A stretch of 58,048 nt of DNA, taken from contig VMSV01000013.1 in assembly GCA_013791935.1 (NCBI GenBank), forward strand, positions 1 to 58,048, in the 5' to 3' direction. The translations under genes were made by a program, and so were the position numbers. Below the pieces are notes generated by a model that saw nothing but the letters and a program-made list of their open reading frames with translations, did not search any database and was not told the DNA's origin. Shown piece by piece: positions 1 through 8,899 of this stretch. Source of the stretch: Desulfobacteraceae bacterium. Its GTDB lineage: Bacteria > Desulfobacterota > Desulfobacteria > Desulfobacterales > UBA5616. The first letter of the stretch is position 1. Every line of letters starts with the position of its first letter.

Positions 1-198
1 GGTTTTTACGCCGAAGGTTTTAATTTCTTCCATGACCCGAAGGCCAACCTCCAAAGAATCTTTGCGATCATCGGGAGCACATGAATGATCCCCATACCAG
101 CCGGGATATCCGAAAACAACGTGTTCATGCATCAGGGTAATGCCTAAGGCATCAGGTGAAATGGGTCCCGTAACTGTATTAACCTTGGGTGTCTTCAT
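1..198 (-). CDS. Phosphotriesterase-like metal-dependent hydrolase, N-terminal part
   Basis: The gene runs off the left edge; 66 N-terminal codons are visible. It starts at an ATG preceded by a good ribosome binding site (AAAAGGAGAACC). The segment GITLMHEHVVFGYPGW (from residue 19) carries the His24-x-His26 pair that, in the phosphotriesterase/amidohydrolase superfamily, binds the active-site metal at the end of the first barrel strand. Family members hydrolyse organophosphates, lactones or other esters, so the substrate cannot be told from this end alone. It lies just outside the tRNA-bounded island and is transcribed away from it. Confidence 0.75.
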   Translation of the reverse strand, partial: MKTPKVNTVTGPISPDALGITLMHEHVVFGYPGWYGDHSCAPDDRKDSLEVGLRVMEEIKTFGVKT

Positions 199-339
199 AG
201 GTTCTCCTTTTGGTGTTTTAGTGAGTTCATGGTTTGCATAGGATGTGTATCTTAATTATTTTTTATATCCTGCAGCAGAGCATGAATCAACTCATAAAAT
301 AACTTTGCAAGAACGCTGAGTCATTATTTTTCTAAACAA

Positions 340-456
340 GTGGGGTATGGTGTGGGGTGCTGGAATCTTGATCCAAAAAAAAGGGCTTGGAATTTCTTCC
401 AAACCCTTAATGTTGTTTTGGTAGCGGGGGCTGGATTTGAACCAACGGCCTTCGGG
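340..456. repeat. Left attachment-like repeat: tRNA-fMet 3' end plus terminator copy
   Basis: About 115 bp match 12701-12818 in the same orientation. The shared part includes the tRNA terminator hairpin (here 381-408) and the last about 35 nt of the tRNA including CCA (minus strand, from 419). Similarity stops inside TTCGGG, just before the anticodon stem, so only the tRNA 3' end is present. A broken integrase starts 33 bp further in. This is the arrangement expected when a tyrosine recombinase inserts an element into a tRNA 3' end; the copy shows several substitutions, so the event is old. Confidence 0.65.
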
Positions 457-488
457 CCGAATTATCAGGTTAAAAAGGGGAATTCAAG

Positions 489-890
489 ATGTTCTCGAGA
501 AAAAGGATAAAAACAAAATATGCTGGGGTGTATTTCGTGGACGGCGTGTCGGCTTCCGGGAAATCCGAGAAGATTTATTTTATCCGTTATCGGAAAGATG
601 GGCGGATGGTGGAGGAAAAAGCCGGGAGGCAATTCGCCAACGATATGACCCCGGCCAGGGCAGCGGGTTGATGGACAGCAACTTAAAAATGATGAGCGTC
701 GAGCTATTAAGGAGGTTGAGAAAAAAGCCCTTGAAAGCAAATGGACTATAAAAAGGTTATGGGATGAGTATGAGAAAAATCATCCAAGCGGAAAAGTAAT
801 GGTTACGGATAAAAACCGTTTCGGTTTAAAGAGGCCGATCTTATCAAGGAATTTGAAAAAAACCAAGGCAAGCTATAAAATGATAATAAT
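489..890 (+). pseudogene. Tyrosine integrase, N-terminal remnant with frameshift
   Basis: The first frame (489-671) gives an arm-type DNA-binding domain: KTKYAGVYFVDGVSASGKSE, then IYFIRYRKDGRMVEEKAG and NDMTPARAAG, followed by a stop. A different frame continues the same protein family (about 674-835): QQLKNDERRAIKEVEKKALE, then WTIKRLWDEYEKNHPSGK and VTDKNRF, the start of the core-binding domain. A third frame gives a few more residues to about 872. The whole catalytic domain with the R-H-R-Y residues is missing. In this family the N-terminus binds arm sites and the protein integrates elements at tRNA genes, which fits the adjacent tRNA repeat. The gene is dead by both frameshift and truncation. 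Confidence 0.75.
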
Positions 891-1059
891 CGAATTTCTA
901 AATAATAAAGCACTTTATTTAAACTCTGAAAGGCAGGAAAAGCAACTGTTGGCAGGCCGTTACAAATCACACGCGCCGGATTCCAGCCTTCTCCATCTGG
1001 CGCATGAGGCCTGGAATTGTCTGGCGAAGCTGGAATTGATTTTGAGGGATGAAAAAATG

Positions 1060-1120
1060 AAATTCCCCGAGGGAGGTCGATATTCCAAACATCCGAGTGA
1101 TATCTCAAGATAAACGGCAT
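1060..1120 (-). pseudogene. RelE-type toxin, N-terminal stub
   Basis: Starting at the ATG at 1120, the reading frame begins MPFILRYHSDVWNIDLPR, which resembles the N-terminus of RelE/ParE-superfamily mRNA interferases (compare typical starts of the form M-x-F-x-L-R-Y-H-x-D-V). After about 19 residues the similarity stops and the frame continues as non-protein-like sequence. None of the catalytic Arg/Lys residues of the family remain. It directly follows an antitoxin remnant (end 1124), the usual relB-relE order. Recognition is by eye on a short segment, so confidence is moderate. Confidence 0.45.
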
Positions 1121-1123
1121 GGA

Positions 1124-1315
1124 TCACGACCACGCATCATCATGCGCGAGTGCTTTGGCAGGGTCAAAACCGCTTTCACGGTTTTCAGCAAATTCGGCAA
1201 GGGCTGTGTCCTCCCGAAGCTCCATGGTTTCCTTGATCAGATCACGGGCCACCGTCATGGCGTCGATTCTTTTCCAATCGGTCCGAGGTTGCTTTTTTAT
1301 GTCTTTCCTGTTCAC
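1124..1315 (-). pseudogene. Hybrid antitoxin relic (BrnA-like start, RelB-like end)
   Basis: This 63-residue frame begins MNRKDIKKQPRTDWKRIDAM, the typical opening of BrnA-type antitoxins (DNA-binding ribbon-helix-helix partners of BrnT). It then changes to VARDLIKETMELREDTALAE and ends GFDPAKALAHDDAWS, typical of the C-terminus of RelB-type antitoxins. The DNA-binding middle of either family is missing. The best reading is an in-frame deletion that joined two neighbouring antitoxin genes. It lies 15 bp behind the HTH antitoxin relic and 3 bp before the RelE stub. It could still be translated, but no function should be assumed. Confidence 0.5.
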
Positions 1316-1330
1316 GTTTGTTTGCCTTTC

Positions 1331-1540
1331 TTACAGAAAAACTTTGTATGAAATGTTCAATGCCTTTCCAAACCTTTTCGCCATCTCCTTACCTATGGGC
1401 CGTTTACCATTTTCCATTATATCTACGAACCCCAAGGATTTCAATGCGTCAACCGCCTCATTCCTCTTCACGGAAGGTCCTAAAAAACGTAGTTCCACTG
1501 CGGCATTGTCAGTAGGGTGCTTTTTCGTGAGTGCCTGCAT
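1331..1540 (-). pseudogene. HTH (XRE/HigA-like) antitoxin with internal deletion
   Basis: The 69-residue frame starts MQALTKKHPTDNAAVELRFL and ends MENGKRPIGKEMAKRFGKAL plus NISYKVFL. The end is the recognition helix and tail of an XRE-type helix-turn-helix domain; the first three helices of the domain are missing, so the protein is joined in frame across a deletion after GFVDI. In the intact family the N-terminal segment binds the toxin and the HTH represses the operon. Its start overlaps the end of the toxin relic at 1509-1625, the toxin-first order of HigBA/RelE-XRE modules. Confidence 0.55.
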
Positions 1541-1625
1541 AACTTACCTCCACCAAACGCACCGATCCGGGGAGTCTGCTTATTTGTTTTTCGGCTCTTT
1601 TTGTCACGGTGACCGTCCATCCCAT
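1509..1625 (-). pseudogene. RelE/HigB-type toxin collapsed to 38 residues
   Basis: Reading from the ATG at 1625 gives MGWTVTVTKRAEKQISRLPG followed directly by SVRLVEVSYAGTHEKAPY and a stop. The first half is the N-terminal helix of a RelE-superfamily toxin and the last residues resemble the family C-terminus; the central catalytic sheet (about 50 residues) is gone without breaking the frame. The stop overlaps the HTH antitoxin start by 32 nt, as expected for a translationally coupled toxin-antitoxin pair. Both members of the pair have lost their middles. Confidence 0.55.
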
Positions 1626-1747
1626 AGTTTTACTGGAAAATGCGGTTGCTGAAGCGGTTTTGGATATGAAGTTGGCCTTTGCCATTGAAGAAGGTGATTC
1701 GGGTTAAACCAAAAGGAGGCTCATCAGACTCTCGCAACTGAAAACAA

Positions 1748-2557
1748 TTAATAGCATAATATTGGAAAAGATTGTTTGATGATCCGATAATTTAACGGCA
1801 ATTCTCCGATTAAAGGAACGACTTTTTTTACCGAAAGCCTGAAATTCACATCTTTTTTTTTGTGGATGGTAATGGCGCTTGTATGATGTTGAGAGGGTTT
1901 GATTATCCAGAACTGCCAGTTGTTCGGCTGATGAGATTGATTACCGGAAAAAGATATCCTGATTGGCTGGTCCTCTTCTTTTAGATGAAAAGAAAATTCA
2001 TCAAGTGGTATGGAAAGCCCCTTACCTACCGCTTTGACAAAACTTTCTTTTAACGTCCAATATGTGAAAAAACGTTGTTTGCGTTCAGCTTCCGGAACTG
2101 AATAAAGATCACTTGCTTCTTGAAGAGAAAAATATTTATCAGCTATGTCAACTGAGATATTTTGCTTTGTAGTATCTTCTACATCAACACCGATATCTTC
2201 TTCAAGGGCCACAGCACAGGCCACGAGCCCATCCGTATGTGAAATGTTGAAACGAATGGGCGGCATTCTTCCTGTAAAAACAACCTCAGGTTTTTCATAT
2301 TCATTGTTTGAAAAGCGCCACAGTTCAGGGTTAATATCGAAATAACGGGACAGTGTGGTACGGACTAAAGCTCTGGTTATTAAGAACTGATGCCTGTGTT
2401 TATGAAAATGAAACCTTTGCATTTTCTGTTTCTCTGAAATGGAGAGATAATTTTCATATGCTGACAAAAGACCCGGGTCATTTATCTCATCAGAAAAGGA
2501 AAACCAGAGATCAATTCTACCCGTCTCCAGCTTAAGTTTTGGTATGTAATGTTTCAT
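1748..2557 (-). CDS. 4'-phosphopantetheinyl transferase (Sfp/Gsp type)
   Basis: The product (269 aa) transfers phosphopantetheine from CoA to a serine of carrier proteins. Motifs visible are FNISHTDGLVACAV (substrate-side motif), GVDVED (Mg2+-binding, about residues 122-127) and FTYWTLKESFVKAVGKGL (catalytic W-x-x-KE-x-x-x-K). The two-domain size fits the Sfp class, which usually serves secondary metabolism or siderophores rather than fatty acid synthesis only. No NRPS, PKS or carrier protein gene is in this window. Its start lies 10 bp after the stop of the ABC-aminopeptidase fusion, so the two are probably one transcript; the partner carrier protein must be elsewhere. Confidence 0.9.
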   Translation of the reverse strand: MKHYIPKLKLETGRIDLWFSFSDEINDPGLLSAYENYLSISEKQKMQRFHFHKHRHQFLITRALVRTTLSRYFDINPELWRFSNNEYEKPEVVFTGRMPPIRFNISHTDGLVACAVALEEDIGVDVEDTTKQNISVDIADKYFSLQEASDLYSVPEAERKQRFFTYWTLKESFVKAVGKGLSIPLDEFSFHLKEEDQPIRISFSGNQSHQPNNWQFWIIKPSQHHTSAITIHKKKDVNFRLSVKKVVPLIGELPLNYRIIKQSFPILCY

Positions 2558-2567
2558 TGTCTGGACA

Positions 2568-5500
2568 CTAACTCATTTCTTTGACTACTATTGTGTTATC
2601 ATTCGATATTTTATCTATGAGCTTGTTGTATGGGTCAATACCGGCACGATAGGGTTCTTCATCGACTATGATTTCAATCTCCGTTTGGGGTTGAGTTAGC
2701 CTATGTTTTTTTAAGTAAAGTTCTTTTTTACCCAAAGCAATTTTTCCTTCCGGTTGACCGCTGAATATCCCCACATCCATCCAATCATTGATGGGGATTT
2801 CAGATTCATTCCCAAGTTCATCTGCACGAAATTTTTTGGAGGCGACTTTCAGCAAAACCCTGTATTTACCGTCTTGAGTTTTCGTGTAGGTGGCATCAAT
2901 GGATTTATTGTCATACAGTGTGATGGTTTCAAACATGTCTTCAATGATGTATTGAAGTGATTCTGGAGTTGCTTTCTTTATGTAGGACAAGAATTCCGGG
3001 GAATTTGTGTATGGCGGTTCCTGATAAGCCACAGTCTTTATATAATCCGCCAACGCTCGATTGAGATTTTCTTCACCAACATAATCCTTCAACGCATACA
3101 TCACAACGCTTCCCTTGTTGTAATGGAGATATTGCTGATTTTCCACCAACAACAATGGTTTTTCATTTCGCCTTTCTCTTGCTCTCCCGCGAAGGTACTG
3201 GTCCAATTCATATTTCAAAAACTTACGCATGTGGTCTTTTCCGTATTCTTTTTCCATGACCATCAAGGCGGAATACTGCGCCAGCGTCTCCGACATTAAG
3301 GTTACACCCTGCACAGCCCCCCCTGCAACTTGATGGGCCCACCATTGATGGGCGACTTCATGGGCGGTTACATAAAATACATAGTCAATATCATCTGCTT
3401 CTTTAATCCGGGCAATAAATCCGATCGACTCCGAGTAGGGTATGGTGGTGGGAAAGGATTGGGCATAGTTGGCATATCCCGGGAATTCCACAATTCTAAG
3501 TTGCTTGTGCTGGTACGGGCTAAAATTGGCTGTATAATAATCCAAGGATTTTTTGCAGGCATCGATCATCCTCTCTATATTGTATGGATGTTTCTTATCA
3601 TAATAAATCTCAATATCCACATCATTCCATTTTTCGCGCTTAACCAGATACTTCGCTGATAGAAACGCGTAGAAATTCCAAATGGGATTTTTCACCGTAT
3701 AGTGAAAATATCGCCGTCCATGTTCCATCCATTCCTTTTGAAGGAGGCCGGGCGCCACAGCAATTTGATCTGAAGAGGTGCTTACGGTTGCATCAAAAGA
3801 CACGCGATCTGAATCATTGGCAAAAGGAAGTGTCATGCGGGCATCGATGTCGTCTACCGCGGCCATACGTTCTTTTGGGGGCAAACCCATTTTTTTTCGG
3901 GCATTTGGATCGGAGAGATCAAAATTATCCATATAGCCGATATGCGGGAACAAGGTCTTATTGGTGATAAACGCGCCGTTATAAAAAATACCGTTGCGTA
4001 CATTCGCACCTTCGTTTGTAAAACCGGAATCCAGTGCTGATATGTTAAAAGACATTCGCAAATCGTCTGACGGCATCATGGGGGATTTGAGTTTATAGGA
4101 ATAATACCCGAATATGCGGTCCTCTTTTTCTAAAAGACTGCCCGGAACCCGGACCTCATTAACGGTCATTTCAGGGTTGATCCATAGATATATAGTATCA
4201 ACTGGGCCATTGGTTTTATTTTTAAAAACATAAGCGCCACGAACATCCACTCGTCGTTCATCGGGGTAAATATCCACTTCGCATGTTACGTCTGTAATTC
4301 GCGGCTGCGGCATATTTTTGATGTGCTGGTAGATCAATTCATGCTCCGTACCATACTCCAGGATATCCCGCCGGGTTTTATACACATTCAATACATTGGT
4401 ATTATAATAGATGTAAGAACCGCAAAGTACGGCGCCGATCAATGCAAACCCGGTGATGGCGGCGACCGGTTTTGTGAATCTCTGAATGGATGATTTTAAA
4501 CGAATTTTCAACCTGTCTTCTGCACCCCTCACCCATAAAAGGTGACCTATGATCAGAAGCAGAATGGAAATCCACCCCCAATAAGAAAAAAACCAAATCG
4601 AAGGACTTACAAAATGACCATAACCGTTCATATCGGAATACCGTGCCGGTGGAGCAAAACCGAAACGATATAAGTAATGCTCCATGCTCGAAACCCCCGG
4701 CATTAAAAGTTGAAACGCGATATAGCCGCCCATGAGCATATGTCCGATATATTTGTTTGCTGCAACAACATTAAAAAGGATGGCAAGGACACAAAAGAAC
4801 ACCAGCTCGGGAAACCAAACGAGAAACAAGCCTTTTAGATACAAAAGGAATTCAAAATGATAATACCCCTCAATCACCTGGAGCAGCATCATGGACACCA
4901 TAAAAACAAGCATCATCAATGCGGCAACCCCTACCAGAGCAGTTAACTTGGCCATCATGGGAAGCCAGTCGGGAATTGGCTGGCTGTCATACAACCCATC
5001 AAGTTTGAGTTGACGTTCTCTCCAGATCATTTCTCCGGCATAAATAATAATAACGATCGTTAATAATATTTGGAATCTTCCATAAAAAGCCTTAACCGCC
5101 AGTGCGGTAACCGGGAAGGTTTTTGTACCATAAATTACATTGCCGGGAGAGCCGAGGATAAAATTCAATAAAACACCCATCAAACAAATGACGATAAAGG
5201 AACGGCTTTTGATAACGCTTTGAAGCTCGACAACTACACTATTGAGAAACTGTTTAAGATAAAGGGCCATGGAAAATTGTTGTGTTACATGAGGGAGGGT
5301 CAGCTTTGTTATCGCTTCTTTTGCTATAAGTCTCTCAGTCTTGGCTTTCTTCTTATGTTTGAATAATAATGGTTTTTCCACTGAAAATTGAAAGCGAATA
5401 TAGCTATTAAAGAGCAGGATAAGCGATAGAGAAATCCAAAGAATTCGGTTGTATAAGATACTTCCGGAATAGGGCAATATCCAAGTATTTTTCTGGGCCG

Positions 5501-6173
5501 GGGTCCAGTATTTCGTTATGCTGCTGAATGCTTCGCCACCCAATGGATCAAGAAAACCGGATAGGAGCTGGTATTCTAAATTTTGTGCTATATGACCGGC
5601 AATAATATGTATCACAACAACAGATATAATTCCCACATAGGTATAAAGCATACTTCGTGTCCATGTGGATAAGGCAAAACATATGGCCCCTATAATGAAC
5701 AGGTTTGGAAGTATAAATAGTACGATAGCTTGAATATACGTTGACATCATAAATGGGCCAAGTCTATCCGGCGCCACCCAGGGCATGAACTCAGCGCTCA
5801 TCAAACCTAAAATACTCCCGGATATGATCATAAAAGAGATCACCAGCCCGCCGCAAAACCTGCCCATGCTGAAGTCGAACTTGGAAACAGGAGCAGTATA
5901 AAAAGATGAAAATGTATTCAGTTCATAATCGCGAATAAAACTTGATGAAATAAATGCCGGAATAAGAAACATACTTATAAATGTGAATAACCATAAAATC
6001 GCAATAACAACATATGGCGAGTTTTTGTGCATATTGCCGCCAAGGCTATATATATTAACTGAAGCAAAACTTAAAACTCCAAGGGAGATTAAAAAGAATA
6101 CAGCGAATAAAATGTATACTGTCGGGCGCTTTAAATGGTATTTCAGCTCGAATGATAAAATTTCCCGGAACAT
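2568..6173 (-). CDS. ABC-2 permease fused to M1-type aminopeptidase
   Basis: The 1201-residue product has two halves. Residues 1 to about 560 hold two blocks of hydrophobic helices typical of ABC-2 exporter permeases, split by a soluble basic stretch near 270-300. Residues about 600-1190 form a periplasmic M1 (gluzincin) aminopeptidase: HEVAH at 938-942 with E962 as third zinc ligand (19 residues between, one more than in classical M1 enzymes). The conserved Tyr is probably in the LHYNKGSVVMYAL segment. The likely picture is an inner-membrane exporter whose catalytic domain processes peptide in the periplasm. It is adjacent to a matching ATPase (6326-7210) and to the transferase gene downstream. 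Substrate unknown. Confidence 0.85.
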   Translation of the reverse strand: MFREILSFELKYHLKRPTVYILFAVFFLISLGVLSFASVNIYSLGGNMHKNSPYVVIAILWLFTFISMFLIPAFISSSFIRDYELNTFSSFYTAPVSKFDFSMGRFCGGLVISFMIISGSILGLMSAEFMPWVAPDRLGPFMMSTYIQAIVLFILPNLFIIGAICFALSTWTRSMLYTYVGIISVVVIHIIAGHIAQNLEYQLLSGFLDPLGGEAFSSITKYWTPAQKNTWILPYSGSILYNRILWISLSLILLFNSYIRFQFSVEKPLLFKHKKKAKTERLIAKEAITKLTLPHVTQQFSMALYLKQFLNSVVVELQSVIKSRSFIVICLMGVLLNFILGSPGNVIYGTKTFPVTALAVKAFYGRFQILLTIVIIIYAGEMIWRERQLKLDGLYDSQPIPDWLPMMAKLTALVGVAALMMLVFMVSMMLLQVIEGYYHFEFLLYLKGLFLVWFPELVFFCVLAILFNVVAANKYIGHMLMGGYIAFQLLMPGVSSMEHYLYRFGFAPPARYSDMNGYGHFVSPSIWFFSYWGWISILLLIIGHLLWVRGAEDRLKIRLKSSIQRFTKPVAAITGFALIGAVLCGSYIYYNTNVLNVYKTRRDILEYGTEHELIYQHIKNMPQPRITDVTCEVDIYPDERRVDVRGAYVFKNKTNGPVDTIYLWINPEMTVNEVRVPGSLLEKEDRIFGYYSYKLKSPMMPSDDLRMSFNISALDSGFTNEGANVRNGIFYNGAFITNKTLFPHIGYMDNFDLSDPNARKKMGLPPKERMAAVDDIDARMTLPFANDSDRVSFDATVSTSSDQIAVAPGLLQKEWMEHGRRYFHYTVKNPIWNFYAFLSAKYLVKREKWNDVDIEIYYDKKHPYNIERMIDACKKSLDYYTANFSPYQHKQLRIVEFPGYANYAQSFPTTIPYSESIGFIARIKEADDIDYVFYVTAHEVAHQWWAHQVAGGAVQGVTLMSETLAQYSALMVMEKEYGKDHMRKFLKYELDQYLRGRARERRNEKPLLLVENQQYLHYNKGSVVMYALKDYVGEENLNRALADYIKTVAYQEPPYTNSPEFLSYIKKATPESLQYIIEDMFETITLYDNKSIDATYTKTQDGKYRVLLKVASKKFRADELGNESEIPINDWMDVGIFSGQPEGKIALGKKELYLKKHRLTQPQTEIEIIVDEEPYRAGIDPYNKLIDKISNDNTIVVKEMS

Positions 6174-6256
6174 GTCGTATTCTCCGTTTTTCCATTGTTA
6201 TTAATCCGGAAACATCAAGGTTAAGGATCAAACATAATCGGAATCGGCCCTTATTA

Positions 6257-6323
6257 GGGTGGACACATAGGTCCGCCGCTACGATTGTTAGAACGCTGTA
6301 GGGGCAGACCTATGTGTCTGCCC
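6257..6323. repeat. Long inverted repeat (REP-like palindrome)
   Basis: The arms GGGTGGACACATAGGTCCGCC and GGGGCAGACCTATGTGTCTG, separated by about 20 nt, can fold into an imperfect long hairpin in the gap between the ATPase and the permease-peptidase gene. A related short palindrome lies at 13259-13285. Such sequences are dispersed intergenic repeats rather than operators. It may also stabilise or attenuate the intercistronic transcript. Confidence 0.6.
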
Positions 6324-6325
6324 AA

Positions 6326-7210
6326 TCAAATTACGGTCCTACCATTATTGATGTGTGAGAAATACACATCCTTCAGATCCGGCTCAATGGGCTTAAACCC
6401 ATCGTCGGGTTGGGTATCGCAAAAAACATGAAGAACCGGTTTGCCTGCCACAAAGGCCGTGGAGATGACCTTATATTTCCCTTTGTAATCCTTGAAATCT
6501 TCTTTATTTATTGTTTTTTCCCAAATTTTCCCCTTTAAAGCATCAATCGCTTTTGCGGGCTCACCATTTAAGAGGACTTCTCCTGAGGCAATAATCGCCA
6601 TTTGGCCGCATAATTCCTTAACGTCTTCAACCATATGGGTGGATAGGATAACAATGACACTCTCCCCGATTTCTCCTAATAGGTTGAGAAAACGGCTTCG
6701 CCCTTCAAGATCCAAACCCGCAGTGGGTTCATCAACAATTATCAGTTTGGGATTGCCTAAAAGCGCCTGGGCAATACCCAACCGTTGCTTCATACCGCCG
6801 GAATATCCCTTTAATTTTTTCTGGCGATGATCATATAAGTCTGTTTGATGAAGAAGGTAAGCTACCATCTCCCGGCGCTCCTGTTGATCGCCAATCCCTT
6901 TTAATATCGCAAAATGATTCAGCATATCCTCAGCCGTGATGGATGGATACAATCCAAACTCCTGGGGTAAATAGCCCAATATTTTGCGGACCTCTTGTTT
7001 CTGTTCAAGCACGTTCAGATCACCCATCATGATACTGCCCTGGTCAGGCGCCTGAAGCGTTGCGATAGTACGCATCAACGTGGACTTTCCCGCGCCATTC
7101 GGGCCAAGAAGCCCGAACATACCGGTTGAGATGGTAAGATCAATATTCTTTAACGCCTCCACCCCATTTTCATAAGTCTTGGATAGATTCTGGATTTTGA
7201 GTTCAAGCAT
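6326..7210 (-). CDS. ABC transporter ATPase (ABC-2 exporter type), copy 1
   Basis: The 294-residue cytoplasmic ATPase has Walker A GPNGAGKST, Q-loop LPQEFGLYP, signature YSGGMKQRLGIAQALL, Walker B LIIVDEPTAGLD and H-loop STHMVED. The C-terminal 80 residues form a regulatory extension ending in a DVYFSHINNG segment. It lies upstream of the permease-aminopeptidase gene in the same direction and is its natural partner. A second copy at 9853-10716 is nearly identical over the first about 265 residues, showing a tandem duplication. Confidence 0.9.
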   Translation of the reverse strand: MLELKIQNLSKTYENGVEALKNIDLTISTGMFGLLGPNGAGKSTLMRTIATLQAPDQGSIMMGDLNVLEQKQEVRKILGYLPQEFGLYPSITAEDMLNHFAILKGIGDQQERREMVAYLLHQTDLYDHRQKKLKGYSGGMKQRLGIAQALLGNPKLIIVDEPTAGLDLEGRSRFLNLLGEIGESVIVILSTHMVEDVKELCGQMAIIASGEVLLNGEPAKAIDALKGKIWEKTINKEDFKDYKGKYKVISTAFVAGKPVLHVFCDTQPDDGFKPIEPDLKDVYFSHINNGRTVI

Positions 7211-7297
7211 TGTTGTTTAACTCCTGTTGTTTTTTCGTTCAGTATAATACTCCAAGCGGAAAGTTGCCGGAGATAAAGGAAACCATCAATCCACAAG

Positions 7298-8899
7298 TCA
7301 GGGCATAAATTCCCAATGGCGGACCTTTGATTTGATTCGGCTATTTTGCCATAATACGAGCAACCGGAATAAAATATATGCGACAGACGTCATAATTGCC
7401 CATCCGGTAATACTACCATAGCCGAAAAACAGAACAACCAGCAGCGGGAATGAAGCCACCATCATGATTGCTATCTCGGTGCTGAATTCACTGTTCGCAT
7501 GTGCCGAGGCAAACGGAAGCCGCGTGCGGGAAATTATCGCCAATGTCATTCCCACCAATCCGATCACAAAGATAAATACGCTATGGGCAATGGCATGCCA
7601 TACATTATGAAAGAAAAATGACAAGATCGTCGCCAGGGTGATACAGGCCGGTAAATAGAAGAAAAGTATGCTCAATCGTTTGGTCGCGGTTACCAGCTTT
7701 AACCTGTTGGCGGGAGACGCATGAAAAATCCATGCCCCCTGCCATGAGTTTGATTTTAAAACCTCTGCATAGATAACCATAGGTAGCAGTAACATCATCC
7801 AGTAGAGAAAAAAACCACTCATCCTTTCTTTTAATGTACCGCCGATAAACGGGTCCACAAATGTCGCGCCATCATCAAGTGTGACAAAAATCCCCATGGC
7901 AATAAAACAGAGGACATTGAGACGGAAATGGTTATCATGGGAAAACTCAGCTTTTATTAACAGGGCCACCGCACGATCTTCAAAGCCGGTAATTCTGTGC
8001 CATAATTGAGTTAAGGCGGACGGTATTTTTCTCTTTGGTTGAATCTCCTTGATCGTTCGCGTTCTCGACAAATATTCACCGTATTCAGGAGACAGATATT
8101 TGAGTACGGATCGCGCTAAAAAATAAGCAAACAAATATACTGCTGCTGTTCCCACTGCCGTTGGCCAGCTCCAGCCGTCAAAGATCAAACGGTACCATCC
8201 TGTCAGCCAGTATGTGGGAAGGAACTTGAGCCATAATGCAGATGTATCCGTATGGTTAAGTAATTGCTCAAAATCACTGAGAAGCAGCGACATCGAATAG
8301 AAGATGACCATCATCCCCAGTGGAATGATGCCGAAGAACAGTTCCAGTCGTTTTTGACTGATCAATTTCAATGCCAGCGTATACATCACAATCAAAATCG
8401 ATGCGCCGGTAATGTTCGAGATCAAAAAAACAACAGGGATAATAAGGACCAGCCAGGGATTCTGATAAATAATGGTTACGACTATGGTCGGAATAATTGC
8501 CTGCGAGGCCGTTAAGATCCCTGTAAAAATAAAAAGCAGCAGAACTTTTGCGACATATAATGTTTTTGATGATACGGGTCTCGGTCCGATAATTTCATAA
8601 TCATCCGGCGAAATCAAAGAATGGATGAATACCAAAAGCACTTGCATGCCGACAAATGCCATGGAAAGGGCGCCACTTAAAACCAATGCCAAAAATAACG
8701 TCGATTTAATCCGGATGAAAAAAAAGAGCAGAGCAACCGATAAGACCATGTTCAGGCCGATCATAATCAGCTGACTCCACAGACTGCTTGTTTTGCTGAG
8801 AACAGAGAATGGATTAGACTCCCCGCGCCATTCTCGCAAAAGGCCATTCTTGACCAGAGTGTATAGCTGCCGTAAATCGATTGATGGGTTTCTATTCAT
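7298..8899 (-). CDS. ABC exporter permease (multi-helix, putative ABC exporter family)
   Basis: The product is about 533 residues from the ATG at 8899, which overlaps the ATPase stop by 8 nt (ATGAATAG); a longer frame opens at 8950 but would overlap the ATPase gene by 59 nt. It contains around twelve hydrophobic segments in two groups with a charged loop in the middle (SPEYGEYLSRTRTIKEIQPK). This resembles the 'putative ABC exporter' membrane proteins, which pair with one ATPase. Coupling with 8892-9680 suggests one transporter. No substrate can be assigned. Confidence 0.75.
   Translation of the reverse strand: MNRNPSIDLRQLYTLVKNGLLREWRGESNPFSVLSKTSSLWSQLIMIGLNMVLSVALLFFFIRIKSTLFLALVLSGALSMAFVGMQVLLVFIHSLISPDDYEIIGPRPVSSKTLYVAKVLLLFIFTGILTASQAIIPTIVVTIIYQNPWLVLIIPVVFLISNITGASILIVMYTLALKLISQKRLELFFGIIPLGMMVIFYSMSLLLSDFEQLLNHTDTSALWLKFLPTYWLTGWYRLIFDGWSWPTAVGTAAVYLFAYFLARSVLKYLSPEYGEYLSRTRTIKEIQPKRKIPSALTQLWHRITGFEDRAVALLIKAEFSHDNHFRLNVLCFIAMGIFVTLDDGATFVDPFIGGTLKERMSGFFLYWMMLLLPMVIYAEVLKSNSWQGAWIFHASPANRLKLVTATKRLSILFFYLPACITLATILSFFFHNVWHAIAHSVFIFVIGLVGMTLAIISRTRLPFASAHANSEFSTEIAIMMVASFPLLVVLFFGYGSITGWAIMTSVAYILFRLLVLWQNSRIKSKVRHWEFMP

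Noticed and set aside
437-751. 104-codon frame over the integrase remnant
   Set aside because: It is an out-of-phase reading of the broken integrase; the correct protein pieces are in other frames.
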